Origin: Filosporella fistucella
Lineage: Eukaryota > Ascomycota > Leotiomycetes > Helotiales
Direction: 5' to 3'
NCBI GenBank assembly: GCA_030077755.1
Contig: JAQJZZ010000014.1
Coordinates: 3,596,001-3,660,000, forward strand
Length of the DNA stretch: 64,000 nt
A program made the translations under genes and the position numbers. Of the stretch, positions 1-10,935 are shown in pieces. Under the pieces are notes generated by a model. The model was not told the origin of the DNA, did not search any database, and saw nothing but the letters and a program-made list of their open reading frames with translations. Numbering within the stretch: position 1 is the stretch's first letter; every line of letters begins with the position of its first letter.

Positions 1-722
1 ACTTTATTTGTACCGCCTTTTCCCAGACTGTCCCATTGCTGGATGTAGGAATCCCATTTCTCTCCCCAGGCTTTCCGCGTCTTTCGCTCCTCACCACGTC
101 TCAAACTTTCCTGGACTTGGCGATTGAATCTCTCTGCCTCTCTTTTGGCTTTCTGGCCTTCCTTCGCCAATCTTTCCCTCTCCTTCTTGGCCTCGTCTCG
201 TCGCGCTTTTTCCTCGATTAAATGCTGATTAGTCTTCTCATACATTTTTGCCCTGACAAAAGCAGTATATTCCTCATCTGTCATCCGTTCCAGTTCTCCA
301 GTTGGACCCTCTTTGACATCGGGGTAGGTGTGAATTGGTTGGCCGTAGACTCCCTCCCAGAATTGTGCACCTTCATCATCTGCCATCGCATCGAATAGAC
401 TTTCCCTGAATGCAGTATCTGGATCCAAATATTGACTAGATGAGGTGTTGGGAAGGTACGTATCGTCGTATGCGGAAGGGTCGTCTGCATGTCTGGCGGG
501 GGAGTGTTTGCGCCTGTTGCTTCGATGATGATGACGATGCCTTCGCTCCCTGTCGTCCAGAGTATCTTCGGGGCTTCTAGATCTCCCATCACGGCGCGAG
601 TCTCTCTTTGATTTCGACTTGAACCTGAATTTGGACTTCAGAGGTACATTTCCACCATCTCGTTCCCCTCCACTCAGACCCTCAGAATGTATGGCGGGGT
701 CGCGACCAGCTTCAGACGCCAT
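1..722 (-). CDS. NFKBIL1-like nuclear protein (3' part beyond window)
   Basis: An uninterrupted reverse-strand frame runs from ATG at 720-722 to the left edge, 240 codons with no stop, so the gene is partial. The N-terminal half is basic and Ser/Arg/His rich, with a His run around residue 65, like a nuclear RS-type protein. It is followed by a segment containing FWEGVYGQPIHTYPD and MTDEEYTAFVRAKMYEK, then a charged Lys/Glu/Arg helix with Trp residues (KAWGEKWDSYIQQW). This tail pattern is what I remember of fungal proteins annotated as NF-kappa-B inhibitor-like protein 1, linked in animals to pre-mRNA processing. The function is inferred from family resemblance only. It is divergent from the NSRP1-like gene, with 264 bp between the start codons. 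Confidence 0.6.
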   Translation of the reverse strand, partial: MASEAGRDPAIHSEGLSGGERDGGNVPLKSKFRFKSKSKRDSRRDGRSRSPEDTLDDRERRHRHHHRSNRRKHSPARHADDPSAYDDTYLPNTSSSQYLDPDTAFRESLFDAMADDEGAQFWEGVYGQPIHTYPDVKEGPTGELERMTDEEYTAFVRAKMYEKTNQHLIEEKARRDEAKKERERLAKEGQKAKREAERFNRQVQESLRRGEERKTRKAWGEKWDSYIQQWDSLGKGGTNK

Positions 723-986
723 TGCCGTTCAGATCTTTCGTGATGTATAGCAAGCGCATATCGTGAAAACAACTTTTGACCGCTGGGAGAGAGTACCGAT
801 CATATGAGGTGTGCCTTCGTAGTGAAGTAGTCGATTGTTGACCCGAGTTCAAGTTTCCGATAAGAAAATCTTATCGCATCCACTAGCGCCGGCTGTGTAT
901 TTCAAGCTCTTTGTTCCGCGTCCCTCCCCTTGCACATATTTGTTCCACAATATCTGCGCCATACGATTGCATTCAGAACCCTCACT
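723..986. promoter_or_regulatory. Shared divergent promoter, NFKBIL1-like / NSRP1-like
   Basis: This 264-bp gap separates the two divergent start codons (722 minus, 987 plus), so it must hold both promoters and both 5' UTRs. I see no clear TATA box or recognised factor site. Confidence 0.5.
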
Positions 987-2192
987 ATGTCTGGTAAAGG
1001 GCTCTCTTATGGTCTAAATATCACGAAGAAAGCACCTACGGGAAATAAACCACAACCTGCGAAGCGAAAACCGATCTTTGGCGCCGACGAAGATTCCGAT
1101 GGAGAGAATAATGAGTCTGGAAACGGAGTTGAGGAGATCGGAGAGATTGGCGAGCTAGGAGGCTTGTCTGGACCTACTTCGAGCACCAAGCCTTCAAAAT
1201 TGGGAGGATTCTCATTATCAAAAGGCGGCAAACCTCCGTCGAAGCCCAGCTCCAAAAAAGCCCCAATTAGTATGTATGGGGACCTGTCTTCATCATTTAC
1301 CTCAAAGAAGCATGCGGAAACAGCGGAAGAATTAGATGCGAACATCTATGATTACGATGCTGTCTATGACTCTCTCAAGCCACGCAAGAAGGCAACTCAA
1401 GAGGACGTCGAGAGGAAGCCCAAATATATGAGTAATCTCATCGCTGCCGCTGCGGTCAGGAAGCGCGATGCTACTATTGCCGAGGAGAAAAAGCTGGCTA
1501 GGGACAGAGAGGCAGAAGGTGAAGAATATGCGGACAAGGAGAAATTCGTCACGTCAGCCTACAAGAAACAACAGGAGGAGAATAGGAGGCTAGAGGAGGA
1601 GGAAAGAATAAGGGAGGAACAGGAGGCGAAGAAAAGCCAGGGGACGGGAATGACCAGCTTCTACAAGAGTATGCTAGACAAGGGAGAGCAAAAGCATGCC
1701 GAGGTCGTGAAAGCTGTGGAGGAGAAGATCAAATTGGGACCAGTAGATGAAGACGAGGGGGAGAAGGAGAAAACCGAGGCTGATTTGGCGAGGGAGATCA
1801 ACGCGAAGAAAGAAGGTGCAATTGCTGTCAATGATGAGGGAGAGGTAGTTGACAAGAGGCAACTTCTAAAAGGTGGTTTGAATGTTGTACCAAAACCAAA
1901 GAGCACTGCAGTATCCAATGCAACACGAACATCGATATCTGATCGCAGCAGAGGATCTGGATTTGTTGGCGCTGGTGGCGGGAAACAGGCAATGCGGGAG
2001 CGACAATCCCGAATGATGGAGGAGCAACTAGAAAAGGCGACGAAGAGAGCGTTAGAGGAAGAAGAGGAAGAAAGGCAAAAGGTGGAAAGGGCTTCGAAGA
2101 GTAGGAAGACCGAAGGAGATATCATGAGCGCCAAAGAGAGATATCTTGCCAGAAAAAGGGAAGCGGAAGAAGCCAAGAAGAGAGGTGAATAA
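987..2192 (+). CDS. NSRP1/CCDC55 family nuclear speckle splicing regulator (DUF2040)
   Basis: Single-exon gene of 401 aa. The family (nuclear speckle splicing regulatory protein 1, formerly CCDC55) acts on alternative splicing in the nucleus. The N-terminal 100 residues are low complexity, with acidic (DEDSDGENNESGN) and Ser/Pro/Lys-rich stretches. The diagnostic core starts near residue 120: a YDYDAVYDSLK motif, KPKYMSNLIAAAAVRKRD, then the charged EAEGEEYADKEKFVTSAYKK segment typical of DUF2040. The remainder is Lys/Glu-rich coiled coil with a basic C-terminus. An in-frame ATG lies 19 codons upstream at 930, but the 987 start gives the compact MSGKGLSYGLN beginning usual for the family. Confidence 0.85.
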   Translation: MSGKGLSYGLNITKKAPTGNKPQPAKRKPIFGADEDSDGENNESGNGVEEIGEIGELGGLSGPTSSTKPSKLGGFSLSKGGKPPSKPSSKKAPISMYGDLSSSFTSKKHAETAEELDANIYDYDAVYDSLKPRKKATQEDVERKPKYMSNLIAAAAVRKRDATIAEEKKLARDREAEGEEYADKEKFVTSAYKKQQEENRRLEEEERIREEQEAKKSQGTGMTSFYKSMLDKGEQKHAEVVKAVEEKIKLGPVDEDEGEKEKTEADLAREINAKKEGAIAVNDEGEVVDKRQLLKGGLNVVPKPKSTAVSNATRTSISDRSRGSGFVGAGGGKQAMRERQSRMMEEQLEKATKRALEEEEEERQKVERASKSRKTEGDIMSAKERYLARKREAEEAKKRGE

Positions 2193-4161
2193 GAAAAGAA
2201 TGCTCCTTGCAGAATTCAAGCCCTTGAATCTTTTCCATCCGCGGCGCCCTGCATGGAGATCGATTAATTGTTGATTTACTCTGTCAGAAGTCTCCAGAGG
2301 CTTGGATTATATTCGGATCCCAAAATTATCCCGAGTGAAAATATTCTTGCTTCGGCTGAACGATTAGATATGGAATATGGAACCATGTTGGAAAGAGCTT
2401 CAGTCAGGCTATGGCGGGTGCTGTCGAACACCTCAGTTTTTATGGCCCCTAATTTGGCTCCAGAGAACCATCACTCCCCAGGCATATAGCTATTGACGCC
2501 CGATAAAGCGAGGAGCACTGTTCTCAGCTGAGCCAGATGAGAACGTGTCGTCTTACCGGATTGGAGTGAAGTGACTCTGTAAAAATGGTATTCGACACGA
2601 CTATACGGCGTCGGCCAGAATGGCCTGGAACTCAAATTGTGCACCAAGTTCATGATTTCTCCGCGAAAGAATTTGATCTCGAAATCGTTCAAGTAAATCA
2701 ATCTGATTTTCCAAGGGTTTGAGAGGTTCAATGAAACGGAATGGGCGAAGCTGGAAATTTGCGATGGTTTATTGACTACGCAACGGATGCCAGATATTTG
2801 CAAAGTAGTGATGCATAACTAGAAACCATCAACTCTGTACAAGCGAAATAGGTAAAATTGTGAATTTGAATCGATGATTTTGGCAATAATAGACAATTGG
2901 CAATTCAGAAGTTGCTGGCCTTCTTCCACTGTTTTGCAAAAGTATTGAATCTACTTCTCTCCACCTAGAAGTGAAGGTAAAATACTTACTCGGTCAACAA
3001 GCCTTCTTACAACAACTTTGTTGAAATCTCGAGCTTAAGGCTACTTGTAAGATAGGTTGCTTAAAAGCCGAAAAGAGTATCCGCTTTTAATGGTATGTGG
3101 ATAATGCGTACGCGAACCTGCAGAAGATACAACGATTTAGGGCCCTAAACAGTATTAGACTTTATAGATTTTGATCCGTGTGAAACAGGTTCGCTCTTAA
3201 AAACAACCCCAAAAAAAGCCAAAGAATAAAGCCCAAAAAAAACTGCCATCCAAACAAAAGATTCACATCCTGAACAACCCAGTTTGGGACATTCAGGAAA
3301 ACTCCAAACTTGAGAGCTACAAGTTTGATTGGCAATTGTTCTAACTGGGTCTCTGTCATTGTTGTAATTAGACTTACTCAAGCCTTCCAACTCCGCCATT
3401 AGTCCGAACTAATTGAAGGGGAAGGCTTATCTGACAATATACATAAAGGACGGACGAGGCTGAGGGGAGATAGCCATGGAATCACGCGGGTACATCGAAC
3501 CTTTTGAGCGCAACAAATAGCGAGAGCTGGATTAAGAGAATAACATAGAATGGAACCGTTTTTAGGGTTTGGGAGATCGCCATGAAATAAAAAAGCAATA
3601 ATTGAACATGCTAGCCTTCAACTAGTTTTTGATGACAATTTCTTGACCTCGATATTTTTCTTATGAAATTCCAAGGGTATGAACGACATGGTTTTGGGCG
3701 AAGAGGTGAGCCGTTTCCCTTGGATGCTTTTCAGTGATGCAGGTAAACATTGACAGGTGTACAAGTACATTGGTGCATGAGAAGTGAAACGGCGTCGTAT
3801 TTCCCCACGTTCGAGTACTGAAGACGGACTAAGAAGGCACTTGTGATGATCAGGAACCGTCTTTTCAGTGTAAGAATGCCAGAAGTAGAATGATACATTC
3901 GGTCATCTCAGTGAGAGCATATTACCTCAAGAATAGTTGCTCTGAACCTGTTGTTTTGTGAGTATTCCCCAATGTAATCCCAAATTTTAAAGAGGAAAAG
4001 ATGAAGAGGTGATTCATTCCATATCATAGAGAGACTCATATCCTGGCCTCCAATTTTCATGCTCGCTATCCTTTATGGGTCCATGTTGTACAGTCGTCGC
4101 TCTAGTCCGACGTTCATGTCTGGAGTATCGTACAGCCCTTTTATACCTTCCATTGCCATCC
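2193..4161. other. Intergenic, about 2 kb, nothing recognised
   Basis: A/T-leaning sequence between the convergent NSRP1-like and TIM13 genes. It has only short random open frames, none resembling a known family or showing a convincing exon chain. A small A-rich patch lies near 3200-3245. It must carry both 3' UTRs. I see no transposon ends or tRNA. Confidence 0.5.
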
Positions 4162-4517
4162 TTAGAATATCCCTCCACTACCACCCCCCGCAGACTTCCC
4201 CGACTCTTGCTGTATCCTGGTGATGTATTGCCGGCTGACGGTGTTCCAAGTGCCCATATATTTCTCCATGCATTGTGTGAAGCATGTCTTTTCGCCGCTA
4301 GATAATGACGAGCCGGGCTTTGGCACACAGCTTTCGAAGCAGTGCTCGTTCACCTTCTAGAAGCTCGTTAGACACCATAAATTCTGCTGACAACATAGAT
4401 AAACTTTACCTGGATTAATTGTCGGGCATTGTTCATGGCAGCTTCTTGCCTGACTTGATTCATGACGGCCGCCTTGGTATCAGAGCCCAATGCAAGTCCA
4501 TTGCCAAAATTGTCCAT
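4162..4517 (-). CDS. TIM13: Mitochondrial inner membrane translocase subunit Tim13
   Basis: Two exons (4410-4517, 4162-4356) joined in phase 0 give 100 aa. Tim13 pairs with Tim8 as a small-Tim chaperone complex in the mitochondrial intermembrane space, guiding hydrophobic precursors to TIM22. Exon 1 encodes MNQVRQEAAMNNARQLIQ. Exon 2 has the twin CX3C motif (CFESC near residue 42 and CFTQC near residue 62), whose cysteines form the two disulfides. The intron has GTAAAG and CTAG ends. The length (usual 85-100 aa) and Gly/Ser-rich tail fit. It is divergent from the lectin gene. Confidence 0.95.
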
Positions 4518-4951
4518 TGTTTTAGAGGTGATGAGGCTGAATTTGAGGTAATTTGACGATGGATTCTAATCTGGATTTGCAGGAGAGTATTTTTGCAGCT
4601 TGATATTGTCCAAGATGAGGCTTTACCTTAACTTTTTCTCCGTCGTCAATGATGCCTCCTTCGGCTAAGGCAGGTACTACCACCGACGCCTCCAGTCACC
4701 TCTTACAGGGGTTCCGAAGCCTGTCCCAATCCAGGCCAATCCCCGGATTAGACTGTGCACTGCAGAAAGGCCAGCTAACGAACATCCAAAGTGGCCTCGC
4801 TGCACTGCAACTTTTTACGATCCCAACGAGAGCGCAGTCGCGTTTCGTCTTGTATTTCTTTTCTTCCATTCTTCACCAAATTTCTTCCTTCGGCAACTCG
4901 GGAAGCTAGCCATTTTCCTTTGGGGATTTAGAAGGGAACAATTGAGTGGCA
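4518..4951. promoter_or_regulatory. Shared divergent promoter, TIM13 / lectin
   Basis: This 434-bp gap lies between the divergent start codons of TIM13 and the L-type lectin. An 86-codon open frame inside it (4649-4909) matches nothing I know. No specific factor site was recognised. Confidence 0.45.
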
Positions 4952-6146
4952 ATGTGGCTTTCGACTTCATTGTCGGCAGTATGGCTGGCAGCATGTGCCT
5001 TTGCTGCTGTGCAAGATCAAACCACCACAGATGAGAATGGTATTCGAAGTATACCTGTTTGTAGCCCCGTGGGACCTCTAAAGACATATGCTAACTCGAA
5101 AAATTAGCTGCGGACGCATTCATTGCATTCGGTCAGTGGATCGACGATATTCCCCCCCTTACATACCCAGGGCTGATATTTGAGACAGCCATATCTAGAT
5201 TCTGATATGCAAAGTCGGTGGTTTGACTTTGGAGGAAACACAATTGTGCGCGCCGATCAGTATGAATTAAAGCTCCAAGAGGCAAAGGAACTGGGCTGAT
5301 TAGCTGCAGGTACATACGACTAACGTCTGATCGACCTTCACAGGAAGGTTGGATCTTCTCTCGGGTGCCATTAACAGCTACAAACTGGGAGGTGCGATAA
5401 CCAACAGGCTCCTGTTTAACAATGTTAACTGACTAACACTGCCTTTGCAGATCACCACCGAGTTCAAAATCCAAGGAAATGGGAATCTTCACGGGGATGG
5501 CTTCGCCATGTGGCTGACAAAACAGCGTGCTACACCAGGACCAGTTTTTGGAAGTACCGATCGGTTCGAGGGGCTTGGTATCTTCTTCGACACCTACAAG
5601 AACAATCGGCCAGGCACAGTTTTTCCCTATGTAATGGCTATGATTGGAGACGGCAAAACACCTTATGATAAAGCCAATGATGGCAAGGACAACGAATTCA
5701 TGGGTTGCTCCGCGAGAGGAATTCGTGGTGCGAGTATACCTACAAAGGCTAGGCTCACATATTTCCAAGACAAAAGCTTGAAGTTGGAATTACAATACAA
5801 GGTCGAAGATCAATGGGAACTTTGTTTCGAGACGACTGATCCACCAACTATTCCATCTGTTGCATATCTCGGATTCAGTGCCGAGACTGGCGAATTGAGC
5901 GACAACCACGATATCATTAGTGTCACTACCAAGAACCTTTATGATACCAAAGGCCGCGAGACCACTATGAATAAGCCTGGCCCAGGAGGAAAGATTGCAT
6001 CAACTGGAGCTGCAAAGAAGCCAAAGGAGGGTGGAAGCTGGACTTGGTTCTTCTTCAAAGTAATTCTATTCTTCGCGGTTGTTGGTGGAGCCTATGTTGG
6101 ATTCACAGCCTGGCGAACACAGCAGAGAAGAAGCCACAGATTCTAA
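4952..6146 (+). CDS. L-type lectin cargo receptor (VIP36/ERGIC-53/Emp47 family)
   Basis: Five exons (4952-5056, 5108-5131, 5189-5259, 5310-5391, 5451-6146) give 325 aa. Family members are leguminous-type lectins that load glycoproteins into ER-Golgi vesicles. A signal peptide covers about residues 1-19. The lectin fold follows: LRTHSLHSPYLD, RWFDFGGNTIVRAD, then FSRVPLTATNWE and GDGFAMWLTK, with GLGIFFDTYKNN holding the metal/sugar-binding Asp and Asn. A single transmembrane helix (about 292-314) is followed by a short basic cytosolic tail ending in RRSHRF; the terminal Phe may act as an ER-export signal. Exon 2 is only 24 nt. The first donor (GTTTGT) is weak, but the joined protein matches the family. 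Confidence 0.88.
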
Positions 6147-6863
6147 ACTATGGGAACAGAAACAGGGGTGGTGCAGCGGCATCGAGTCGTTGAACATATA
6201 GTGGGAAGATGGAATATAGGGAGGCCTAGATCCTCAGTGGAACGAATTCATTGCATTTTTTGGCCTGGGAGCGTTGTATACCAAATCGGAAGAAACTCTT
6301 GAAAATACAGGGAATGGCGAAATGAACAAAAGTGCTTCCTCTCAATATCTCGTGCTATGCTAAACTGCTCAAGAGATGGTACACCGATGATATGAATGAT
6401 TTGGAAAATTAGATTGATTCTATTGTGACAATTTCTTCCTATCCTGCTTCGTCTTTTAATGTTCCTTTCATTGAAGCTGGTGCATCGAGTAATTCGAGAT
6501 TTTAAGCGAATGTGATAAAAAGGGGCGGACCAAAAACGCGACTTGTTGCGATCCTGTGGCCTCACAGTACTATTCTAGCCACATATCAATAGAATCAGTA
6601 GAAAAGTGTTGTGGTCAAAAGAATAAACATATTTCTGCCTAATTTAAGATCGACTGCCCAACGCATCTGATCAAACCGGTTTGGCATCTGCGTACCCAAG
6701 TCACATTCTAATAAACCCCGATACCAGCACCAATGACCCAACCGATGCCTATGTCCAGTCTAAACGCCTTGCAATGTAATGTGTGTGGACTCATAACCAT
6801 AATTCATACAAAGTCTCGTCTTCAATATCCACATCTTAGCCAATAACGGCCATGTCTCCGAGC
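6147..6863. other. Convergent 3' flanks of lectin and ZIP genes
   Basis: About 0.7 kb between two convergent stop codons. Only short frames without similarity to anything I know; expected to hold 3' UTRs and polyadenylation signals. Confidence 0.5.
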
Positions 6864-8491
6864 TCAGGATGTCAAAGCATTACTCGCGCCCATAATTGCC
6901 ATGCCAATGAATGCAAATCCAATGCACAGGTTTCGATTGTGATTCAAACTTAAACTCTCCACAAACAGTTGCAAAGCAACACTAGTCATGATTCCTGCTG
7001 TGATAGCAAACATGACTCCATATGCAGTTGATCCGGGTTTGTGGCCTTCGTTGCCTGCGATTTTAAACCAGGCAGCAGCAATACCAGCTCCCATAGGTTG
7101 CGAAGCACCACCTAAGAGAGAAGCCCAAAACATAGCCCGAAAGCGAGAATGAAGGGCAAGGAAAAGCGGTAGGGCCATGGCGAAACCTTCAGTAATATTG
7201 TGAACAAACAATGCCATAAAGACAGAGAATCCGAGCGCCGGGTTTGCGTGATTGGTCGCATAAGTGATGAAGCCTTCTGGTAGCTTATGCAAAGCTATTG
7301 CAATAGCTGTTTGCAAACCGATACTCATGAACGCATTCTCGGGCACGTGGTGATGATGTTGAGCTTCGAGATCTTCAGATGTATCGTCATCATCGAAATC
7401 CATGTGAGAATGTGCTCGAGTTACTCGTGTAATACTGGGCTCCCGAAGACGATTTACATCAACGTTCTCATCATCTGATAGTGGGCAGGCAGTCGGAGCG
7501 GAGTATATATTTGCGATTGACGTGCGGAGGGTTGATGGATGTCGGGAACTGTTAGGCGTCACACCGTTCAAATGTTTAAAACACTCTTGGCCACATGGAT
7601 CAGAGTAACCAAAACAAGGACCAGTAGAGTCGCAGTTGGATTTCGTATCTTTAACAAAAGATAGAACACGCTTCTGTACCTCAATCATCGAAGGTCTTCG
7701 AGAGATAGGGGCTTCTACTCGTGGAATCTCGGCACGTCGTTTTGAATGCTTACTTGAATGGGAACCATCACCACCAAATGCTGATTGTTTGGGCGACTTT
7801 TGTCGATTTTGAGGAACAGTTGTGGGCAGAAGTAATGGTGTAGACTCAGACGCTTTACCGTTTGTATCCTCGGGCAATCTCTCTAAACGTGGTTCAGCAC
7901 GCCCTCTGCTTAAGCCCCTCGATGAACGTTGTATGTTGTGCTCGTGCTGAGATCCATGGTTGTGGCCGTGATCATGGCCATGTCTACGCTCCTGGCCTCC
8001 CTCATCGTGGCTATGATCGCAGTCCACGACATGTGAGGGTATATAATGGTGTAGGAACCTCGATACAATTTGTATACCAACAAAACCACCTACAAAGCCT
8101 GCCAATAAGATCCAAGCAGCAGAAGATGGAATAAAACCACTCATAATGAGATATTTCTTTGAATTCGGAAGCATGCTATACAAGGCGGAGAAAAGCTATT
8201 TCCAGTCAGTATCTACCAACGTTGAAGCTATGGAGAGAAGAACAGACCATGACCCCGAAACTCAAACTCAGCGAGGAAGCAAGGAAAACATTGCTGTCCT
8301 GTATTCGGAAGTTCCTCTTGCTCGGAATGAGGCGGACCAGAACGTCAACGCAGATAATACTTGCTCCGACGACGCAAGCTGCAGAGGTCAGTATCTGCCA
8401 GTTTTCAAGAATCACTGCACAACCTACCAATGCCGCTAATTACACACATAATCCATCCCCGAGTATCGTTGTCCAGCTCCATCTCTGCCAT
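6864..8491 (-). CDS. ZIP-family zinc transporter, Zrt3-like
   Basis: Three exons (8428-8491, 8248-8378, 6864-8195) give 508 aa. ZIP proteins move Zn2+ into the cytosol; the Zrt3 branch releases zinc from the vacuole or another organelle. Exon junctions rebuild the conserved first helices (CVDVLVRLIP, then SLSFGVM joined to LFSALYSMLP). A long cytosolic loop (about residues 115-350) carries a histidine cluster (HGHDHGHNHGSQHEH) and a second HHHHV stretch. The pore helices are clear: ALHKLPEGFITYAT (helix IV) and VHNITEGFAMALPLF (helix V), both with the metal-binding H-x-x-x-E-G pattern. Further helices run to the C-terminus. CAAGGT boxes lie upstream of the start, suggesting zinc-dependent control. 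Confidence 0.92.
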
Positions 8492-8754
8492 GATGGCAGA
8501 TGAAGGTAATGACAGTATTCTTCTACAACCGCGTCAGGCGCCTGTCCTCGTCGAATCTTCTCGTCTTCCAACTAGTCTCGCGCAAGCGGCATAGAACCTC
8601 GAAATTAATCGGAGGCGTGTTGTTGCTTTTATAAGAGATTCGGTGAAAACGGGAGAGGCTTGTAGGATGGCGAAGAGTTCGAGGAGAGGAAGTGATTATT
8701 GTTGTACGTCTTTGTCATACTCGTAAGTCTTTCATTCAGGTGAAGGGTCGACGT

Positions 8755-9045
8755 CAAGGTAATTTGCATGGTTGCTTTGGGAAGTAGCCATCAAGGTCCT
8801 TGTTATTAGTTCCCTTTAGCTGGCCCGAGTCGAGAAGTTGCCCACATCGTGCCCGCTGGGCACATCAGATTGCGATTGTAACAGTTGTGATTGGGCCACA
8901 AGTGGTGCTGCGAAAAACAAACCTGGGTTCCTACTGCGGCTACAACTTTTACTGGCACAATCACGATAAAACCCATTTGTGTCAGAACATTTAGATTTGT
9001 CAAATTAACTCGCATTTGCTTTACATATAAAACCACTCACAAGGT
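8755..9045. promoter_or_regulatory. Three CAAGGT boxes upstream of the ZIP gene (candidate zinc-regulator sites)
   Basis: CAAGGT occurs at 8755-8760, 8792-8797 and 9040-9045, which is 264 to 549 nt upstream of the transporter start at 8491. The middle copy is part of the inverted repeat CAAGGTCCTTG (8792-8802). CAAGGT is, to my knowledge, the core of sites bound by the fungal zinc regulator ZafA/Zap1. Binding is inference. Confidence 0.4.
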
Positions 9046-10208
9046 GTTTAAAGCCAGCAAGTGCTGACAGGAAATTCAAATGCCAACATATCAGCTGACT
9101 ACGTCATTGCTATTATTCTTAGAGGCCTGATAGTTTCTATCAAACACAGGCATTTCGAATAATCCAGCTCTGGGAACTCCAAAATTCCCCGTCAAATCGA
9201 GATTTGAACGGGGGGAGTCATCGATTGTTCTTAAGCCGAAGACGCAGTGTATTATTCACCTCTATGCCGATTCGCGAATTTACCATGGTGGGCACTGAGG
9301 AGAGGAGTATGTTGTATTTTCCACCTCACATTTGGCTTAAGCAATCGATACCGATTTCTATAATGTGTAGCAATTGGTTCTCTTTATTTGTTTACAGTCA
9401 CAGTTGACCTCAAATTATGCTTGAACATCTATGGATATCAGCGGATATTCAAATGTGTAACCTCCATAGCCCTTTTTTTTCAATCGGCAATGTGGTGCAG
9501 AATTATGACTTAGAACATTAACAGGACAGCCAAGCGCTTCTCAATTCTATGGTGTACATGTATATGGTATCAATACAACGCTTCTTACATTTTCTAAAAT
9601 TACTAAATTTCCATGTGCAGGGGATACTTGTGTGTCCATGGACATGATTAGAACCTCTGCATCGGAGGCTACTAGCCTCTTGAGTCATTGACCCTTATTA
9701 TTAAATGATATCTAAGACATGTAGCAAGTCTGTACATAGTTCTGCCTCTGTGGTCGGTCATCTTCATTTCCGTCATTACTTCTCAAATAGCCAGCGTAGC
9801 AGCAGTACCCTCTTCAAGGTGAGCTATGTTGACTTCTTGCTTGTCGCCCGAGATGTCTGGGCAGGTGGTATCTTCGCACCTTCATGAGGATTGCTTACTA
9901 GCCATCCAAGGTTCGTGAAATCGTGGAATTATGGATCTGAATGATTGGAATATGGGTGATGTTCTGATAAAGCCTTTGCTAGAAAGTGCGATCTAAAGTG
10001 GGTATCTCACTCAAATACATGAAGCATGTTCTTACAATAGCTCAGGAAGCATTCGGACAAGCACACCAAGCCGTACGTCTGTCAAGAAATGGGATGCAAC
10101 GGAGCTGCTTTCAGTGACAAAGCCGGCCTTTAACGCCATGAGGCACAGAAACACGGCAAACATGGTGCTAAAAGGTATTACTGTCTGGTTGACTCGTGTC
10201 CCAGGGCT

Positions 10209-10552
10209 ATGAAGGGTTTCCCAAGAAAAGGAAATAGGGATGTACATATGAGCACCCGACACAATGCCTCCTCGCCAATTTCTGGACAAGCAACTGGCGA
10301 TGTCAAAACCCCCGAGTCACTTGAACAGGCGCTTAGTGTGAGCTTGGACACACATCTTAGTGGCGAAGATGGAGAGTCGACCGCGGATGATGATGTGAGG
10401 GGACTTAAATTGAAGTTGAAGGAGTTGGAGAAGAAAAAGAGTGAGTTGGATCTTTGTAGGAGTCGGGTTGATGGGGACATAAGGCTTTGAAGAGGGCTAT
10501 AGAGCTGATTTCAAAGAAGGTTTTTGAGGTAGCTCTTGGGGCTTGAATGTAT
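10209..10552 (+). pseudogene. Possible frameshifted coding remnant, unknown function
   Basis: An ATG-started frame of 93 codons (10209-10490) ends in a charged helix (KLKLKELEKKKSELDLC). Just before its stop, a shifted frame carries on with a similar helical, charged composition (ALKRAIELISKKVFEVALGA) to a stop near 10552. This could be the end of an old coiled-coil gene with one indel, or chance. I recognise no family and found no convincing upstream exons. Confidence 0.2.
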
Positions 10553-10935
10553 CTCATTACGTATCTGAGTTTGTTTGGTTTGCACCAATCAGTCAAGAAG
10601 TGGGCTTGAGTTCTTACTCTGAAGTGCCGAAAAATTCCATTCTGGAGGTTACTGCAATCTGCTTGAGGATCCATCTTCGCCTTGTAAGCCCGTTGCGAGT
10701 TGGGTTTGGGTTTCCAAAGCGACTCGCTGTACTGTCCTTGAGGTATTCTCTTGTTATATTCACATCGATTTTAAACTCGCCAACGATGGCAAGGACGCAC
10801 ACCTACGTACACTTCTGCCCAAATTTGGAAAATTCTCCACGTTTGACATTAAAGTAGTTTAATCACCTGCAATACATTGGTCTTGTTCCTATATCAGGTA
10901 TTACCAAAGACGGAGACAAATTTTACAGATTCAGC

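Larger units (their letters stand above)
8492..10935. other. Intergenic, about 2.4 kb; ZIP promoter and a possible gene remnant
   Basis: The first 0.6 kb is the ZIP promoter. The rest contains only short frames. One stretch (10209 to about 10552, plus strand) looks weakly coding and is listed separately. I see no transposon ends, and no tRNA. Confidence 0.45.

Noticed and set aside
2471..2803. 110-codon reverse frame
   Set aside because: No similarity to a known family and no splice partners; treated as chance.
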